52,816 bases of DNA from Akkermansiaceae bacterium UBA1315. Lineage in GTDB: Bacteria > Verrucomicrobiota > Verrucomicrobiia > Verrucomicrobiales > Akkermansiaceae. The position numbers and the translations under genes were made by a program. Location of the stretch: NCBI GenBank assembly GCA_002307065.1, contig DBTN01000013.1, positions 60,644-113,459 of the forward strand, in the 5' to 3' direction. Positions 9,535 to 18,112 of the stretch are shown one piece after another. Below the pieces are notes generated by a model. It did no database searches, was not told the origin of the DNA, and was given only the letters and a program-made list of their open reading frames with translations. The stretch's first letter is position 1. Every line of letters starts with the position of its first letter.

Positions 9535-10365
9535 ATGTCCATCGCGCCCAAGCCTACCAGCGCTCTCCTAATCGTCGGCCACGGATCCACGGAGAACCCG
9601 GACTCGTCGACGCCGTACTTTGAACACGCCGATGAAATCCGGAAACGCGGACTTTTCAGCGAAGTCCACTGCTGCTTTTGGAAAGAGGAACCTTCCTTGC
9701 GGGAGGCTCCTTATCTGATGGATGCGGACGAAGTTTATGTCGTGCCAGATTTCATCAGCGAAGGATATTTCACTCAGGAAGTCATCCCGCGTGAGTTGCA
9801 ACTGACCGGTCCGACGACGGAAATTCGGGGGAAAACCTATCACTACTGTTTGCCGGTCGGCGTGCATCCTTCGATGACCGAGCTGATTTTACGCCGGGCA
9901 AAAGAAGTCGCACCCGGCATCGATCCTGCGGAAACGACGTTGATCATCACGGGACACGGCACCGGTTTGAACCAGAATTCGACCAAAGCCATCCGCGATC
10001 AGGTCGAGCACATCATCGAGTCCGGCGCGGGTTATGCCAAAGTCGCCGACGCCTTTATGGAAGAAGCTCCATTCATCGCGGAATGGGACAAAATGTCCGA
10101 CACCCCGAACGTGATCGTGGTGCCCTTTTTCATCTCGGACGGATTGCATTCGTATCAAGACATCCCGGTTCTGTTAGGAATCGAAAGCGAAGTGGGGGAA
10201 GCCGCACGCCACCGCGAAATTTTCCGTAGCAATCCTCATCATCTTCGGGGAAAAACGTTGTATTATTCATCCGCGATCGGCACCGAAAGGTTATTGGCCG
10301 ACGTGATTCTCGACCAAGTCCACGATTTCGATGAAACTCATCGGCAACCGGTCGCCACTCTTTAA
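9535..10365 (+). CDS. cbiX: CbiX-family sirohydrochlorin chelatase, long form
   Basis: The ATG at 9535 is chosen because family similarity starts right after it (ALLIVGHGS); the longer open frame upstream has no relation to the family. The 276-residue protein carries two half-domains, each with the metal/porphyrin histidine: His16 in LIVGHGS and His141 in IITGHGT. This makes it the fused CbiX-long type, which inserts Co or Fe into sirohydrochlorin for cobalamin or siroheme. It is followed after 3 bases by the DR2241-type Fe-S protein, which in Deinococcus is joined to a CbiX domain in one polypeptide. No other corrin or siroheme gene is visible here, so the metal cannot be decided. Confidence 0.88.
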   Translation: MSIAPKPTSALLIVGHGSTENPDSSTPYFEHADEIRKRGLFSEVHCCFWKEEPSLREAPYLMDADEVYVVPDFISEGYFTQEVIPRELQLTGPTTEIRGKTYHYCLPVGVHPSMTELILRRAKEVAPGIDPAETTLIITGHGTGLNQNSTKAIRDQVEHIIESGAGYAKVADAFMEEAPFIAEWDKMSDTPNVIVVPFFISDGLHSYQDIPVLLGIESEVGEAARHREIFRSNPHHLRGKTLYYSSAIGTERLLADVILDQVHDFDETHRQPVATL

Positions 10366-10368
10366 ACG

Positions 10369-11043
10369 ATGTCCATCGCTCAAAAACTTTCTCAAGCAAT
10401 CGATCACGGCATTCACCGCATCGGGCAGATCGAAATCCAACGGGGTCAAGGCGGGCATGCGTTTGTCCTTTGCCATGAAGACGACATCGAGATTTCCCAA
10501 ATGACGGATTTCGGTGGATTGGAAACTCATGCCGGTCCGGAAGCGGCGCGTGATCTTTCGACCTATTCGGAAGACGGCGTTTACCGATTCACCAAAGGCC
10601 AAACGAATCTGCGTCGCGGTTGGGTGATGTTGTTGGATTCGGATACCGATCTCCGTCTGGCGCTTGATCATTTTTATCCGGCGTCCGTCGGCGTTTGGCT
10701 CGCGCATCGCGACGGCTCGATCGAGATCGAACATTTGCGGGACAAACTGAATCGTCAGACCGGCATGTATCGCAGCGCGAAATTTATTTCCGAATCTGGC
10801 GCTCAGGAGTTGGTTCAAAAAATCTGTGGCCCAGCCCATCAATGCGCCAAACGGATTTTATGGAAGATCGATTCCGAGACCGATTTGGCCGACAGCGAAG
10901 CCAGCCGGTTCAACGGCATCTGGAGCGGCTTGCCGGAAACCGAAGCCATTCCCCTGCTCTGCCGCGAGGCATGCAATCATTTCGTTTCCGAATGCCGCAA
11001 AGTTTCGAAAGCGGAAAACGACGCGAAAAAGTCCTCGGTTTGA
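10369..11043 (+). CDS. DR2241-type 4Fe-4S cluster protein, partner of CbiX
   Basis: A 224-residue soluble protein starting 3 bases after the cbiX stop, so surely co-translated. It resembles the C-terminal part of Deinococcus DR2241 (stabilising domain followed by a 4Fe-4S domain). Cysteines suited to cluster binding are Cys153 and Cys159 (CGPAHQC) and Cys198, Cys202 and Cys209 (CREACNHFVSEC). The exact ligand set is an inference. In DR2241 the Fe-S part is fused to CbiX; here the two are separate adjacent genes, which supports a joint role in tetrapyrrole metal insertion or repair. Biochemical function of the Fe-S part is unknown. Confidence 0.72.
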   Translation: MSIAQKLSQAIDHGIHRIGQIEIQRGQGGHAFVLCHEDDIEISQMTDFGGLETHAGPEAARDLSTYSEDGVYRFTKGQTNLRRGWVMLLDSDTDLRLALDHFYPASVGVWLAHRDGSIEIEHLRDKLNRQTGMYRSAKFISESGAQELVQKICGPAHQCAKRILWKIDSETDLADSEASRFNGIWSGLPETEAIPLLCREACNHFVSECRKVSKAENDAKKSSV

Positions 11044-11194
11044 GGACGGCGTTTTTTGAAATTTCTATATCAGCGATTTCACGTCTCTACCATCGTTCGA
11101 TTTGCACGAGAAACAGAAATGATTAGGAAATGATCTGTCCACAGAATCGGCGATGGACGGACTCGTCTGCGGACGCTTAAATCCGCCAGTCGCC

Positions 11195-11809
11195 ATGGAC
11201 ACCCTGAAGAAACTTCTCGATAACAACCGCAAATGGGCAGCTGAAGTAACCGCCGCCGATCCTACTTTTTTCAAAGAACTTTCGGGTCAACAAACTCCCG
11301 ATTATCTATGGATCGGCTGTTCCGATAGCCGCGTCCCCGCGAACCAGATCACCGGGTTGGCACCGGGCGAAGTTTTCGTCCATCGGAACGTGGCCAACGT
11401 GGTCGCGGAAACCGACTTTAACGTGCTGGCCGTCCTGCAATATGCGGTGGATGTGATCAAAGTCCGGCACATCATCGTCTGCGGTCACTACGGCTGCGGC
11501 GGCGTTCAGGCCGCTCTGGACAATGTCCGCCACGGCATGATCGACAACTGGCTCGCCGGTATTCGTTCGTTACGGCGCAAACACCGCGAGGAACTCGATG
11601 TGCTCAATCCCACCATCGCGCTCGACCGGTTGTGCGAACTCAACGTGCTTCACCAAGCCAAACATGTCGCTCGGACCACGATCGTCGAAGACGCTTGGGA
11701 ACGCGGTCAGGACATTTCCATCCATAGCTGGATCTACCGCTTGGACTGCGGACTGATCACCACCCTTGCCCCCGCGATCCGGCAACCTCTGGATCCAAAT
11801 CTGTCCTAG
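11195..11809 (+). CDS. can: Beta-class carbonic anhydrase
   Basis: Interconverts CO2 and bicarbonate. The ATG at 11195 (MDTLKKLLDNNRKWA) is the usual family start; a frame open from 11153 adds 14 unrelated residues. The 204-residue product has the zinc ligands Cys42 (GCSDSR), His98 and Cys101 (CGHYGCGG) and the Asp44-Arg46 dyad of beta carbonic anhydrases. No transporter or carboxysome gene is adjacent. It is likely to supply bicarbonate to carboxylases. It ends 52 bases before the tmRNA gene. Confidence 0.95.
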   Translation: MDTLKKLLDNNRKWAAEVTAADPTFFKELSGQQTPDYLWIGCSDSRVPANQITGLAPGEVFVHRNVANVVAETDFNVLAVLQYAVDVIKVRHIIVCGHYGCGGVQAALDNVRHGMIDNWLAGIRSLRRKHREELDVLNPTIALDRLCELNVLHQAKHVARTTIVEDAWERGQDISIHSWIYRLDCGLITTLAPAIRQPLDPNLS

Positions 11810-11861
11810 AAATCATTTGCATATCCGTAAAGTTGGCGCATGTTGAGTCTGTCCAAGTGAC

Positions 11862-12219
11862 GGGGGCGTTCTGGTTTCGACAGAATGTTTGACGCGCTGG
11901 TTGCACGTAGAGGTTGATCGGTTGGCCTCTTTAAAAAGCCGTTCAAAAACAATAAATGCAGACTCTAACGAGCTCGCACTGGCCGCTTAATTGACGACCA
12001 CGTCTGAACCCCGACGCCTATTGAGGGTAAGGACGCAACTTAATAGGCTGGGCCAAAAGCCGGGTAACCGGGCATTTGACTGAGAAATAACAGGTTTCTA
12101 GGATGAACAACGCTGCATGAGGGCCCAGTTCGTCCGAAACTTCAGACATCATGCTAAACGTGTAGATGCCAGTGTTGATGGCGTTTTGGACAGGGGTTCG
12201 ACTCCCCTCGCCTCCACCA
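11862..12219 (+). ncRNA. ssrA: Transfer-messenger RNA (tmRNA)
   Basis: The 358-base gene starts with GGGGGCG, which pairs with CGCCTCC before the encoded ACCA at the 3' end, forming the tRNA-like acceptor. GGTTCGACTCCCC near 12194 is the T arm, and the 5' TCTGGTTTCGACAG block is typical of tmRNA. The tag frame (11958-11990) reads GCA GAC TCT AAC GAG CTC GCA CTG GCC GCT TAA, giving the tag ADSNELALAA. tmRNA with SmpB frees stalled ribosomes and marks the nascent chain for proteolysis. The gene is one-piece, not permuted, and is followed directly by a strong terminator. Confidence 0.97.
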
Positions 12220-12225
12220 ATTTCA

Positions 12226-12260
12226 GAGGATCAGGTTGAAAAACTTGATCCTCTTTTTTT
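12226..12260 (+). terminator. Rho-independent terminator of the tmRNA gene
   Basis: A 12-base-pair stem (GAGGATCAGGTT with AACTTGATCCTC, one G-U pair) closed by a GAAA tetraloop and followed by seven or more T residues. It lies 6 bases after the CCA end of ssrA. Confidence 0.93.
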
Positions 12261-12269
12261 GTGCGTGTT

Positions 12270-12860
12270 TCAAAAATCGCGTGCGACCTTTTGGATTTCA
12301 GAGACTTCCCCGCTCCAGCCACGTTTGGCAATTTCGTCGAGCGAGCGGTTCCAGCCAGGGATCCACAGTCCTTCACGCGCCAGTTGCACGCCGTCTTTCG
12401 GAAATTCTCCGCCTGGCAGCAACCGGTTTGCGAGGTGAAAACAGATCCACGCCCGCCAGGAACGGATTTCCGCTCGCGGGCCGCTCATCCGGCTCGCCAG
12501 ATGCTGGAAATGTCGAACCGGATTTCCCAAAAATCCCTTCTCGCCGGTTTTGGCCTCGGTTAAAATCCAAACGAGCGCCCGATACGGGGGCGGATCCGTT
12601 TGCAGAATGGGTGCGTTTTCCGCAAGGTCGGCCATCCACGCTTTGTTGAGTTGAAGGATCGCCTGCGCGGGTTTTCCTTCAAGCCAGAGCGACTGGGCGT
12701 AACTTCGTGCGTCCCGATAAAACCCCGGACCTTTATCTCCGGCGTGTCGGCGCGTGATCGATGCGTCGTGATACCGGTCCACGGCAGGCAGCCACGGACA
12801 AGGAGCAACAGGATGAGAAACGTCCAGCATCGTTCGCCCGGTTTTCGCAGATGCCCACAT
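12270..12860 (-). CDS. Conserved hypothetical protein, 196 residues
   Basis: The frame is on the reverse strand between the tmRNA terminator and recQ, and codon use fits coding DNA (strong third-position bias). Residues 45-90 and 115-150 look like amphipathic helices. WICFHLANRLLPG and the C-terminal GLWIPGWNRSLDEIAKRGW are tryptophan-rich. There is no signal peptide, membrane helix or catalytic motif that I recognise. An internal start at MLDVSH (residue 11) is as likely as the first ATG. It may be co-transcribed with recQ, which ends about 70 bases upstream. Function unknown. Confidence 0.62.
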   Translation of the reverse strand: MWASAKTGRTMLDVSHPVAPCPWLPAVDRYHDASITRRHAGDKGPGFYRDARSYAQSLWLEGKPAQAILQLNKAWMADLAENAPILQTDPPPYRALVWILTEAKTGEKGFLGNPVRHFQHLASRMSGPRAEIRSWRAWICFHLANRLLPGGEFPKDGVQLAREGLWIPGWNRSLDEIAKRGWSGEVSEIQKVARDF

Positions 12861-12932
12861 TCTTGCAACCGATTAACGATCTTAGAACATTTAGCGGCCT
12901 CCGCAGAGCGAAGTTGCCCTACCTCTTGGTCG

Positions 12933-15125
12933 TCATTCGTTCGGCGACTCGACTGTTTGGCGAAGATTCAGAGCTCGGTAATAGTGGAGCTTTTCATAAC
13001 CAATCTCTCCGCCCATCGCCGCATGCACGGGGCCCAATCGTTCAAACCCGTGCTCCGCAAACGCATCTCTCATCCGGTTTTCTTCTTCAAGGGTGTAGAA
13101 GCTTCTGGGATCTGCTGCCAATTCACCCGCGGCGACGGCCGCCGCCAAGTGTTGAACAATCGTCCCGGGTGAAAGATCACGGAGTTTGGCGATTTGTTCA
13201 GCAGATTTCCCGGCACGAAACAGTCGCAGGGTTTCCCAATGAGACGGGCCCAGCGGGCCTTCGCTTTTCATTTTCGGAGCGACCGTGGCCACCGGGATTT
13301 CAGGAAATGTCCGGCGTTCGTTCGAAGTGAGCCATTTTTGGATCTCGCGGATGAAACTTTCACCAAAATCCTTGAGCTTCTGTCCACCGACTCCAGGGAT
13401 TTTCACAAAACCAGCTTCATCGATCGGATAGGCTCGCGCCATGTGCCTGAGGCTGATGTCTCCGAAAACTACGTACGGAGGGACCTCTCTTTCATCTGCC
13501 AACTGTTTGCGCAAGGTTCGCAATTCGTCGAATAGCAGTTCATCGCATGGAATATCTCCGGCGCGCAAACCGGTGGAAACTGCGACGGATTGAGGCAAAC
13601 GCGGGATCAGAACCGGTTGGCGCTCTTTCAGCACCCGGAAACCGGCGGGCGCCAAGCTCAAGGTTTCATAAAAATCCGAGCTCGTTGAAAGGTAGTTCAG
13701 CCGAATGAGCTGTCGCCCGAGCGCCGTCCATTCCTCTCGCGGCCAATCGTTGCCGATTCCGTAGGTGCTGAGCTGATCGTGTTTCCACTGGCGCACTTTT
13801 TCGGTTTTCGCGCCTGTCAGGACTTCGACGACGTGGTTCAACCCCGTCCGGAACCCTCCACTTTTTTCGATGCGAAACACACAGCTCAGAAGTTTTTGCA
13901 CGTTCAAAGTGGCGTCCCAAATTTCGCGCGGCTGGAGACAGTTATCGCACGCACCGCAATTTTCTTCGGGCCAAGTTTCACCAAAATATCCCATCAGTGC
14001 CGACCGCCGACACCCGGTACCCTCCGCAAAATCGGCCATCTGGCGCATCTGCCGCGCGGAGATTTCCAAGACTTGGGGATCGCTTGTTCCTTCGAGAAAT
14101 TTCAGATTTCGCAACAAATCGCCGCGTGAAAAAAGCAGCACACACTCGGACGGCAGCCCGTCCCGTCCCGCGCGTCCGGTTTCCTGGTAGTAACCTTCGA
14201 TATTTTTCGGCAGATCGGCGTGGATGACATAACGGACATCCGGTTTGTTGATCCCCATGCCAAAAGCGATCGTCGCACAGACCACCCGAGCTTCATCCCT
14301 CAGAAAGGCATCCTGATTCGCTGCCCGATCTTCCGCTTGGAGGCCGGCGTGGTAAGCGATGGCTTTGATGCCTTCCTCCGCCAATGCCGCCGCCATGCTT
14401 TCGGCGGTTTTTCGCGATTGCACATAGACGATTCCCGCTTCGTTCGGCCGAGTCCGGATGAATTCGTAAACCTGCCGGACGGGTTTGTTTTTGGGTAAAA
14501 TCGTGTAGTTGAGATTCGGTCGATTGAAGCTCGCCAGGAAAATTTCCGGGTTCGCCAGTCGCAATTGCCGAACAATATCGCCCCGCACCTGTTCGGTCGC
14601 GGTCGCCGTCAGAGCCAAAAAGGGAACTCCAGGAAAGTGGTCACGCAATTGGGCGATCTGTCGGTATTCCGGGCGGAAATCGTGACCCCATTCACTGATG
14701 CAATGCGCTTCATCGATCGCGATGCTGGTGAGATTCCAGGTTTTCAGGTCCTCGATGAAATCGCCCGACATCACTCGTTCCGGTGCGGCATAGAGCAATT
14801 GATATTCACCTTTCCGCAGACCGGTTTTCCGTCGCTGAGCTTCCGCCGCCGGAACGGATGAATTTAAGAGCGTGGCCGGAATCCCGCTCGCCGTCAGCGA
14901 ATCGACCTGATCTTTCATCAGCGCAATCAGCGGAGAAATCACCAGGGTCAAGCCGTCCCGAGCGAGCGCCGGAAGCTGAAAACAAAGGGATTTTCCGGCA
15001 CCGGTTGGCAAAATCGCCACCACATCACGACCGGTCAGCGAGGTTTCCATAATCTCGCGCTGCAAAGGCCGGAACGTTTCGTAACCGAAATATTTTTTCA
15101 GCAAGGGGGATAACGAATTGTTCAT
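12933..15125 (-). CDS. recQ: ATP-dependent DNA helicase RecQ
   Basis: A 3'-to-5' helicase for recombination and fork repair, 730 residues. The P-loop PTGAGKS ends at Lys45-Ser46, and the helicase motif DEAHCISEWGHDFRPEY follows. The second RecA domain contains the motif VI region QETGRAGRDG. The RecQ zinc-binding cysteines are seen in CRR...ENCGACDNC, then the winged-helix domain, an HRDC domain near residues 525-600 (FVKIPGVGGQKLKDFG), and a C-terminal helical segment like the HTH found after HRDC in RecQ/YpbD proteins. This is the full Bacteroides/Bacillus-like long layout. It is divergent from pfp, with 111 bases between starts. Confidence 0.97.
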   Translation of the reverse strand: MNNSLSPLLKKYFGYETFRPLQREIMETSLTGRDVVAILPTGAGKSLCFQLPALARDGLTLVISPLIALMKDQVDSLTASGIPATLLNSSVPAAEAQRRKTGLRKGEYQLLYAAPERVMSGDFIEDLKTWNLTSIAIDEAHCISEWGHDFRPEYRQIAQLRDHFPGVPFLALTATATEQVRGDIVRQLRLANPEIFLASFNRPNLNYTILPKNKPVRQVYEFIRTRPNEAGIVYVQSRKTAESMAAALAEEGIKAIAYHAGLQAEDRAANQDAFLRDEARVVCATIAFGMGINKPDVRYVIHADLPKNIEGYYQETGRAGRDGLPSECVLLFSRGDLLRNLKFLEGTSDPQVLEISARQMRQMADFAEGTGCRRSALMGYFGETWPEENCGACDNCLQPREIWDATLNVQKLLSCVFRIEKSGGFRTGLNHVVEVLTGAKTEKVRQWKHDQLSTYGIGNDWPREEWTALGRQLIRLNYLSTSSDFYETLSLAPAGFRVLKERQPVLIPRLPQSVAVSTGLRAGDIPCDELLFDELRTLRKQLADEREVPPYVVFGDISLRHMARAYPIDEAGFVKIPGVGGQKLKDFGESFIREIQKWLTSNERRTFPEIPVATVAPKMKSEGPLGPSHWETLRLFRAGKSAEQIAKLRDLSPGTIVQHLAAAVAAGELAADPRSFYTLEEENRMRDAFAEHGFERLGPVHAAMGGEIGYEKLHYYRALNLRQTVESPNE

Positions 15126-15236
15126 TTGAACTCCTTACGGGAAATTTCAACCAGTGGCAAGCGGCGAATCGATCCATGAAATTCGCCACGCTTCCAGGCT
15201 TGCTTCTGACCGGAGATTCCCGATTCTCGCCGTCCC

Positions 15237-16460
15237 ATGAGTCGTTTAGTAGGAAAAGTTCTCGTCGCGCAAGGTGGCGGCCCCACCCCGGTCATCAACC
15301 AAAGTGTTGTTGGAGTCGCCCTTGAAGCCCGCAAATTCAGCCAAGTCACCGCCGTTTACGGAGCCGTGCACGGAGTCCGTGGCATCATTGAAGAAAATTT
15401 CGTCGATCTGACTCGGGAAACAACCAACAACCTGGAAAAGGTCGCCGGCACTCCTTCGTCCGGTCTGCTTTCGACTCGGGACAAGCCGGATGAAGATTAT
15501 TGCGCCCGGATGTTCAAAGTGATGCAGGCTCACGATATCCGCTACTTTTTCTATGTGGGCGGAAACGATTCGTCCGACACCGTCCGCATCGTCAACGAGC
15601 AGGCGAAAGAAGCGAACTACGAGCTGCGCGCCATCCACATTCCAAAAACGATCGATAACGATCTGGAAGAAAACGATCACTGCCCAGGTTTCGGCTCTGC
15701 CGCCCGGTTCGTCGCCCAGGCGTTCATGGGAGTGAATCTCGACAACCGCGCGCTCCGCGGCGTTTACATCGGCGTCGTGATGGGTCGCCACGCCGGATTC
15801 CTGACGGCCGCTTCCGCACTTGCGCGCAAGTACGTGGATGATGGACCGCACCTCGTTTACGTGCCGGAGCGGGCTTTCGACGTGGATCAATTCCTGGCGG
15901 ATGTCGATCGCGCTTATTCGAAAACCGGTGTCTGCACCATCGCGGTTTCCGAAGGCATTTCCGACGCGGAAGGCACGCCGATGATCAGCAAGCTGATGAG
16001 TGTCGAAGAGCGTGACGCACACGGAAACGTCCAACTTTCCGGAACCGGTGCGCTGGGAGACCTGTTGACCGAAACCATTCGTACAAAACTCAACATCAAA
16101 CGCGTCCGCGCCGATACGTTTGGCTATCTGCAACGCAGTTTCATGGGTTGCTACTCGGATCGCGACGCTCGTGAAGCCCGCGAAGTCGGCGAAAAAGCGG
16201 TCCAATACGCGATGTGGGACAACGTCGACGGTTCGGTCGTCATTCGCAGACCGGTCCTCGATTACAGCGTCGATTACGATCTGGTGCCGATTGAAAAAGT
16301 CGCCGGGAAAACCCGCCACATGCCGGACCACTTCATCAACGAAGCGGGCAACGGCGTCACCGATGCATTCCACAACTACTGCCGTCCGTTGCTCGGCTCC
16401 GGCCTTCCGGAATCTCACCGCCTCCGCGCGCCGATCGTTCCGAAAGTGCTCAACGTCTGA
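15237..16460 (+). CDS. pfp: Pyrophosphate-dependent 6-phosphofructokinase
   Basis: Phosphorylates fructose 6-phosphate to the 1,6-bisphosphate, here very probably with pyrophosphate. Two positions separate donors in this family. The glycine used by ATP enzymes in GGDGS is Asp111 in GGNDSSDT, and the glycine of PGTIDND is Lys137 in PKTIDND. Both residues are those of PPi enzymes. The catalytic Asp140, substrate loop MGRHAGF and a length of 407 residues agree. PPi enzymes are reversible, so the step may also serve gluconeogenesis. It stands alone, with a strong terminator after it. Confidence 0.92.
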   Translation: MSRLVGKVLVAQGGGPTPVINQSVVGVALEARKFSQVTAVYGAVHGVRGIIEENFVDLTRETTNNLEKVAGTPSSGLLSTRDKPDEDYCARMFKVMQAHDIRYFFYVGGNDSSDTVRIVNEQAKEANYELRAIHIPKTIDNDLEENDHCPGFGSAARFVAQAFMGVNLDNRALRGVYIGVVMGRHAGFLTAASALARKYVDDGPHLVYVPERAFDVDQFLADVDRAYSKTGVCTIAVSEGISDAEGTPMISKLMSVEERDAHGNVQLSGTGALGDLLTETIRTKLNIKRVRADTFGYLQRSFMGCYSDRDAREAREVGEKAVQYAMWDNVDGSVVIRRPVLDYSVDYDLVPIEKVAGKTRHMPDHFINEAGNGVTDAFHNYCRPLLGSGLPESHRLRAPIVPKVLNV

Positions 16461-16490
16461 TCAGTAACCGGGAAACCGGAACGAAGTTTT

Positions 16491-16529
16491 AAAAAAGGAA
16501 CGTGCGGGTTGCTGCACGTTCCTTTTTTT
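16491..16529. terminator. Bidirectional rho-independent terminator after pfp
   Basis: Nine-base stem GGAACGTGC / GCACGTTCC with an 8-base loop, flanked by a run of A on the left and seven T on the right. It serves pfp on the plus strand and can also end leftward transcription from the rhodanese gene. Confidence 0.93.
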
Positions 16530-16557
16530 CCGGGTATCTGAGGCCGGGACTTCCCCA

Positions 16558-17106
16558 TCAGTCCATTTCGATTCGATACCGCGGAAGCGTTGGATCCACC
16601 TCGCGGCTCCAGCCATCGATTCCGCCGCGGAGGCCGTAGGTTTCTTTCAGTCCATGGCCACGAAACCAAGAGACTTGGTCGAGGACACCACGACCGGTAT
16701 GATCGTAGAGGACGACCGGTTGGGCGGGATCCCCGGAGAAAATCGCTTGTTGCAGGTCTTGGCTGAACATTTCCGATCCGGAAATCGCCACCGCTTCGTG
16801 TTCTTCGCGGGTGCGCAGGTCGACCAATCGTGGCGGTGAATCTCCGGCTAACCGGTTTTTCAGCTCGACCGGTTCGATCAGCATTCCGGCGTCGTGCTCG
16901 TCGCTGTCGAGCAAATGCTGCAACACCTCGTCCGCAGGCAGATTTTCCGAGCGTTCACAAAGTTCGGCGAGCGTCTCAACGTTGGAAAAAGCGCAACTTT
17001 GGCAACCGCCCAGATGGTAACGAGCGAAAAGCGCACGCTGCGCACCGGGTAAAGTTTCCATAATCACGCCCATCGGAGTGGTGACGGTCAGGTCGGATCG
17101 GTTCAT
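16558..17106 (-). CDS. Rhodanese-like protein without the catalytic cysteine, with N-terminal Cys-x2-Cys domain
   Basis: The 182-residue protein has two parts. Residues 5-75 resemble the DUF1858-type helical domain with GGCQSC (Cys35, Cys38). Residues 80-180 have a rhodanese fold, including LVDLRTREEHE and the end GLRGGIDGW. The active-site loop, normally Y-C-x-x-G, reads LYDHTGRG, so Asp135 (codon GAT) replaces the sulfur-carrying Cys. Classical sulfurtransferase activity is therefore unlikely; the CxxC pair may act in redox or persulfide binding. It is divergent from pssA, 97 bases away. Confidence 0.85.
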   Translation of the reverse strand: MNRSDLTVTTPMGVIMETLPGAQRALFARYHLGGCQSCAFSNVETLAELCERSENLPADEVLQHLLDSDEHDAGMLIEPVELKNRLAGDSPPRLVDLRTREEHEAVAISGSEMFSQDLQQAIFSGDPAQPVVLYDHTGRGVLDQVSWFRGHGLKETYGLRGGIDGWSREVDPTLPRYRIEMD

Positions 17107-17203
17107 GGCCGAACGTTAGCATCCGGTCGGCCGATGGCACGCGCAATGACGGTGGGATTTTTGAGCTTTCCGCAGGCGGTTTTCCTGCGCCACTCTCCCC
17201 GCC

Positions 17204-18100
17204 ATGGCGAGAGCGCGCGATCCGGACGAACCGAAGATTTATTTCCTGCCCAATTTGATGACCGCCGGAAATCTCGCGTGCGGATTTTTCGCGGTGCTGA
17301 TGATTTTCAAAGGCATGACCGAAGTCGAAATTTCGGGAGCCGCTCGGGAATCGGCGAAAGTTTATTACGAAGGCGTCCGGCATTATTACGAATACGCGAT
17401 TCTCCTGATTTTCGGATCGTGTTTGTTCGATTTGCTCGACGGCCGGTTGGCGCGGTTGGGGGGACAGGATTCGCCCTTCGGTCGCGAGTTTGATTCGCTG
17501 GCGGACATCATTTCTTTCGGGATGGCTCCGGCGATGCTGGTTTCGAAAGCGGTCTTATTCCCGTTGGGAAATCTCGGCTGGGCGGTGGCGCTGATTTATT
17601 TGCTCTGTGGCGCGATGCGCTTGGCTCGGTTCAATTGCCTCGCGGCGTTGCCGAAAAGGCCTGGAGCTTCCAACGATTTCCGCGGCATCCCGATCCCGAT
17701 GGCCGCCGGATTTATCGCCTCGTTGACGTTTTTGATCATCGATCTCCACGAAAACGACCGCCAGCTCGGCGCATGGAAATACGCGCTCGCTGGTGCGATG
17801 CTCGGCCTTTCCTGGTTAATGATCAGCGATGTGCGATATCCGAGTTTCAAAAAAGTCGGCTGGAGAACCCGCGGCACGCTGAGCGCGATCGTCGTGGCGG
17901 TGCTCCTGTTGGTTTTCACCGTGCAGTTCCGTTATGTGATGCCGGTGGTTTTATTCAGCATCTATCTGGTTTACGGATTGGTCCGACCTTGGATCTCTCT
18001 GCGCTGGCGGAAAGAACTGGAAGTCGAGGCGGATCCTGAAGAGGAACCCGGCGGGACCGTTGCGCCTGCCGACACCGAAGAAACCACGCCCAAACTCTAA
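17204..18100 (+). CDS. pssA: CDP-diacylglycerol-serine O-phosphatidyltransferase
   Basis: Membrane enzyme making phosphatidylserine, precursor of phosphatidylethanolamine. The CDP-alcohol phosphotransferase signature D-G-x2-A-R-x8-G-x3-D-x3-D is exact: DG, AR, then G and the two aspartates in GREFDSLAD. About eight hydrophobic segments follow. PNLMTAGNLACGF at the N-terminus and the length of 298 residues are typical of the integral-membrane (Bacillus) type. The C-terminal 30 residues are acidic and probably disordered. No psd decarboxylase gene is seen. The next gene starts 12 bases downstream and may be co-transcribed. Confidence 0.94.
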   Translation: MARARDPDEPKIYFLPNLMTAGNLACGFFAVLMIFKGMTEVEISGAARESAKVYYEGVRHYYEYAILLIFGSCLFDLLDGRLARLGGQDSPFGREFDSLADIISFGMAPAMLVSKAVLFPLGNLGWAVALIYLLCGAMRLARFNCLAALPKRPGASNDFRGIPIPMAAGFIASLTFLIIDLHENDRQLGAWKYALAGAMLGLSWLMISDVRYPSFKKVGWRTRGTLSAIVVAVLLLVFTVQFRYVMPVVLFSIYLVYGLVRPWISLRWRKELEVEADPEEEPGGTVAPADTEETTPKL

Positions 18101-18112
18101 TTTCGCCGACCG

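Noticed and set aside
15246..16418. 390-codon reverse-strand open frame opposite pfp
   Set aside because: Exact shadow of pfp; no family motif and low-complexity composition.
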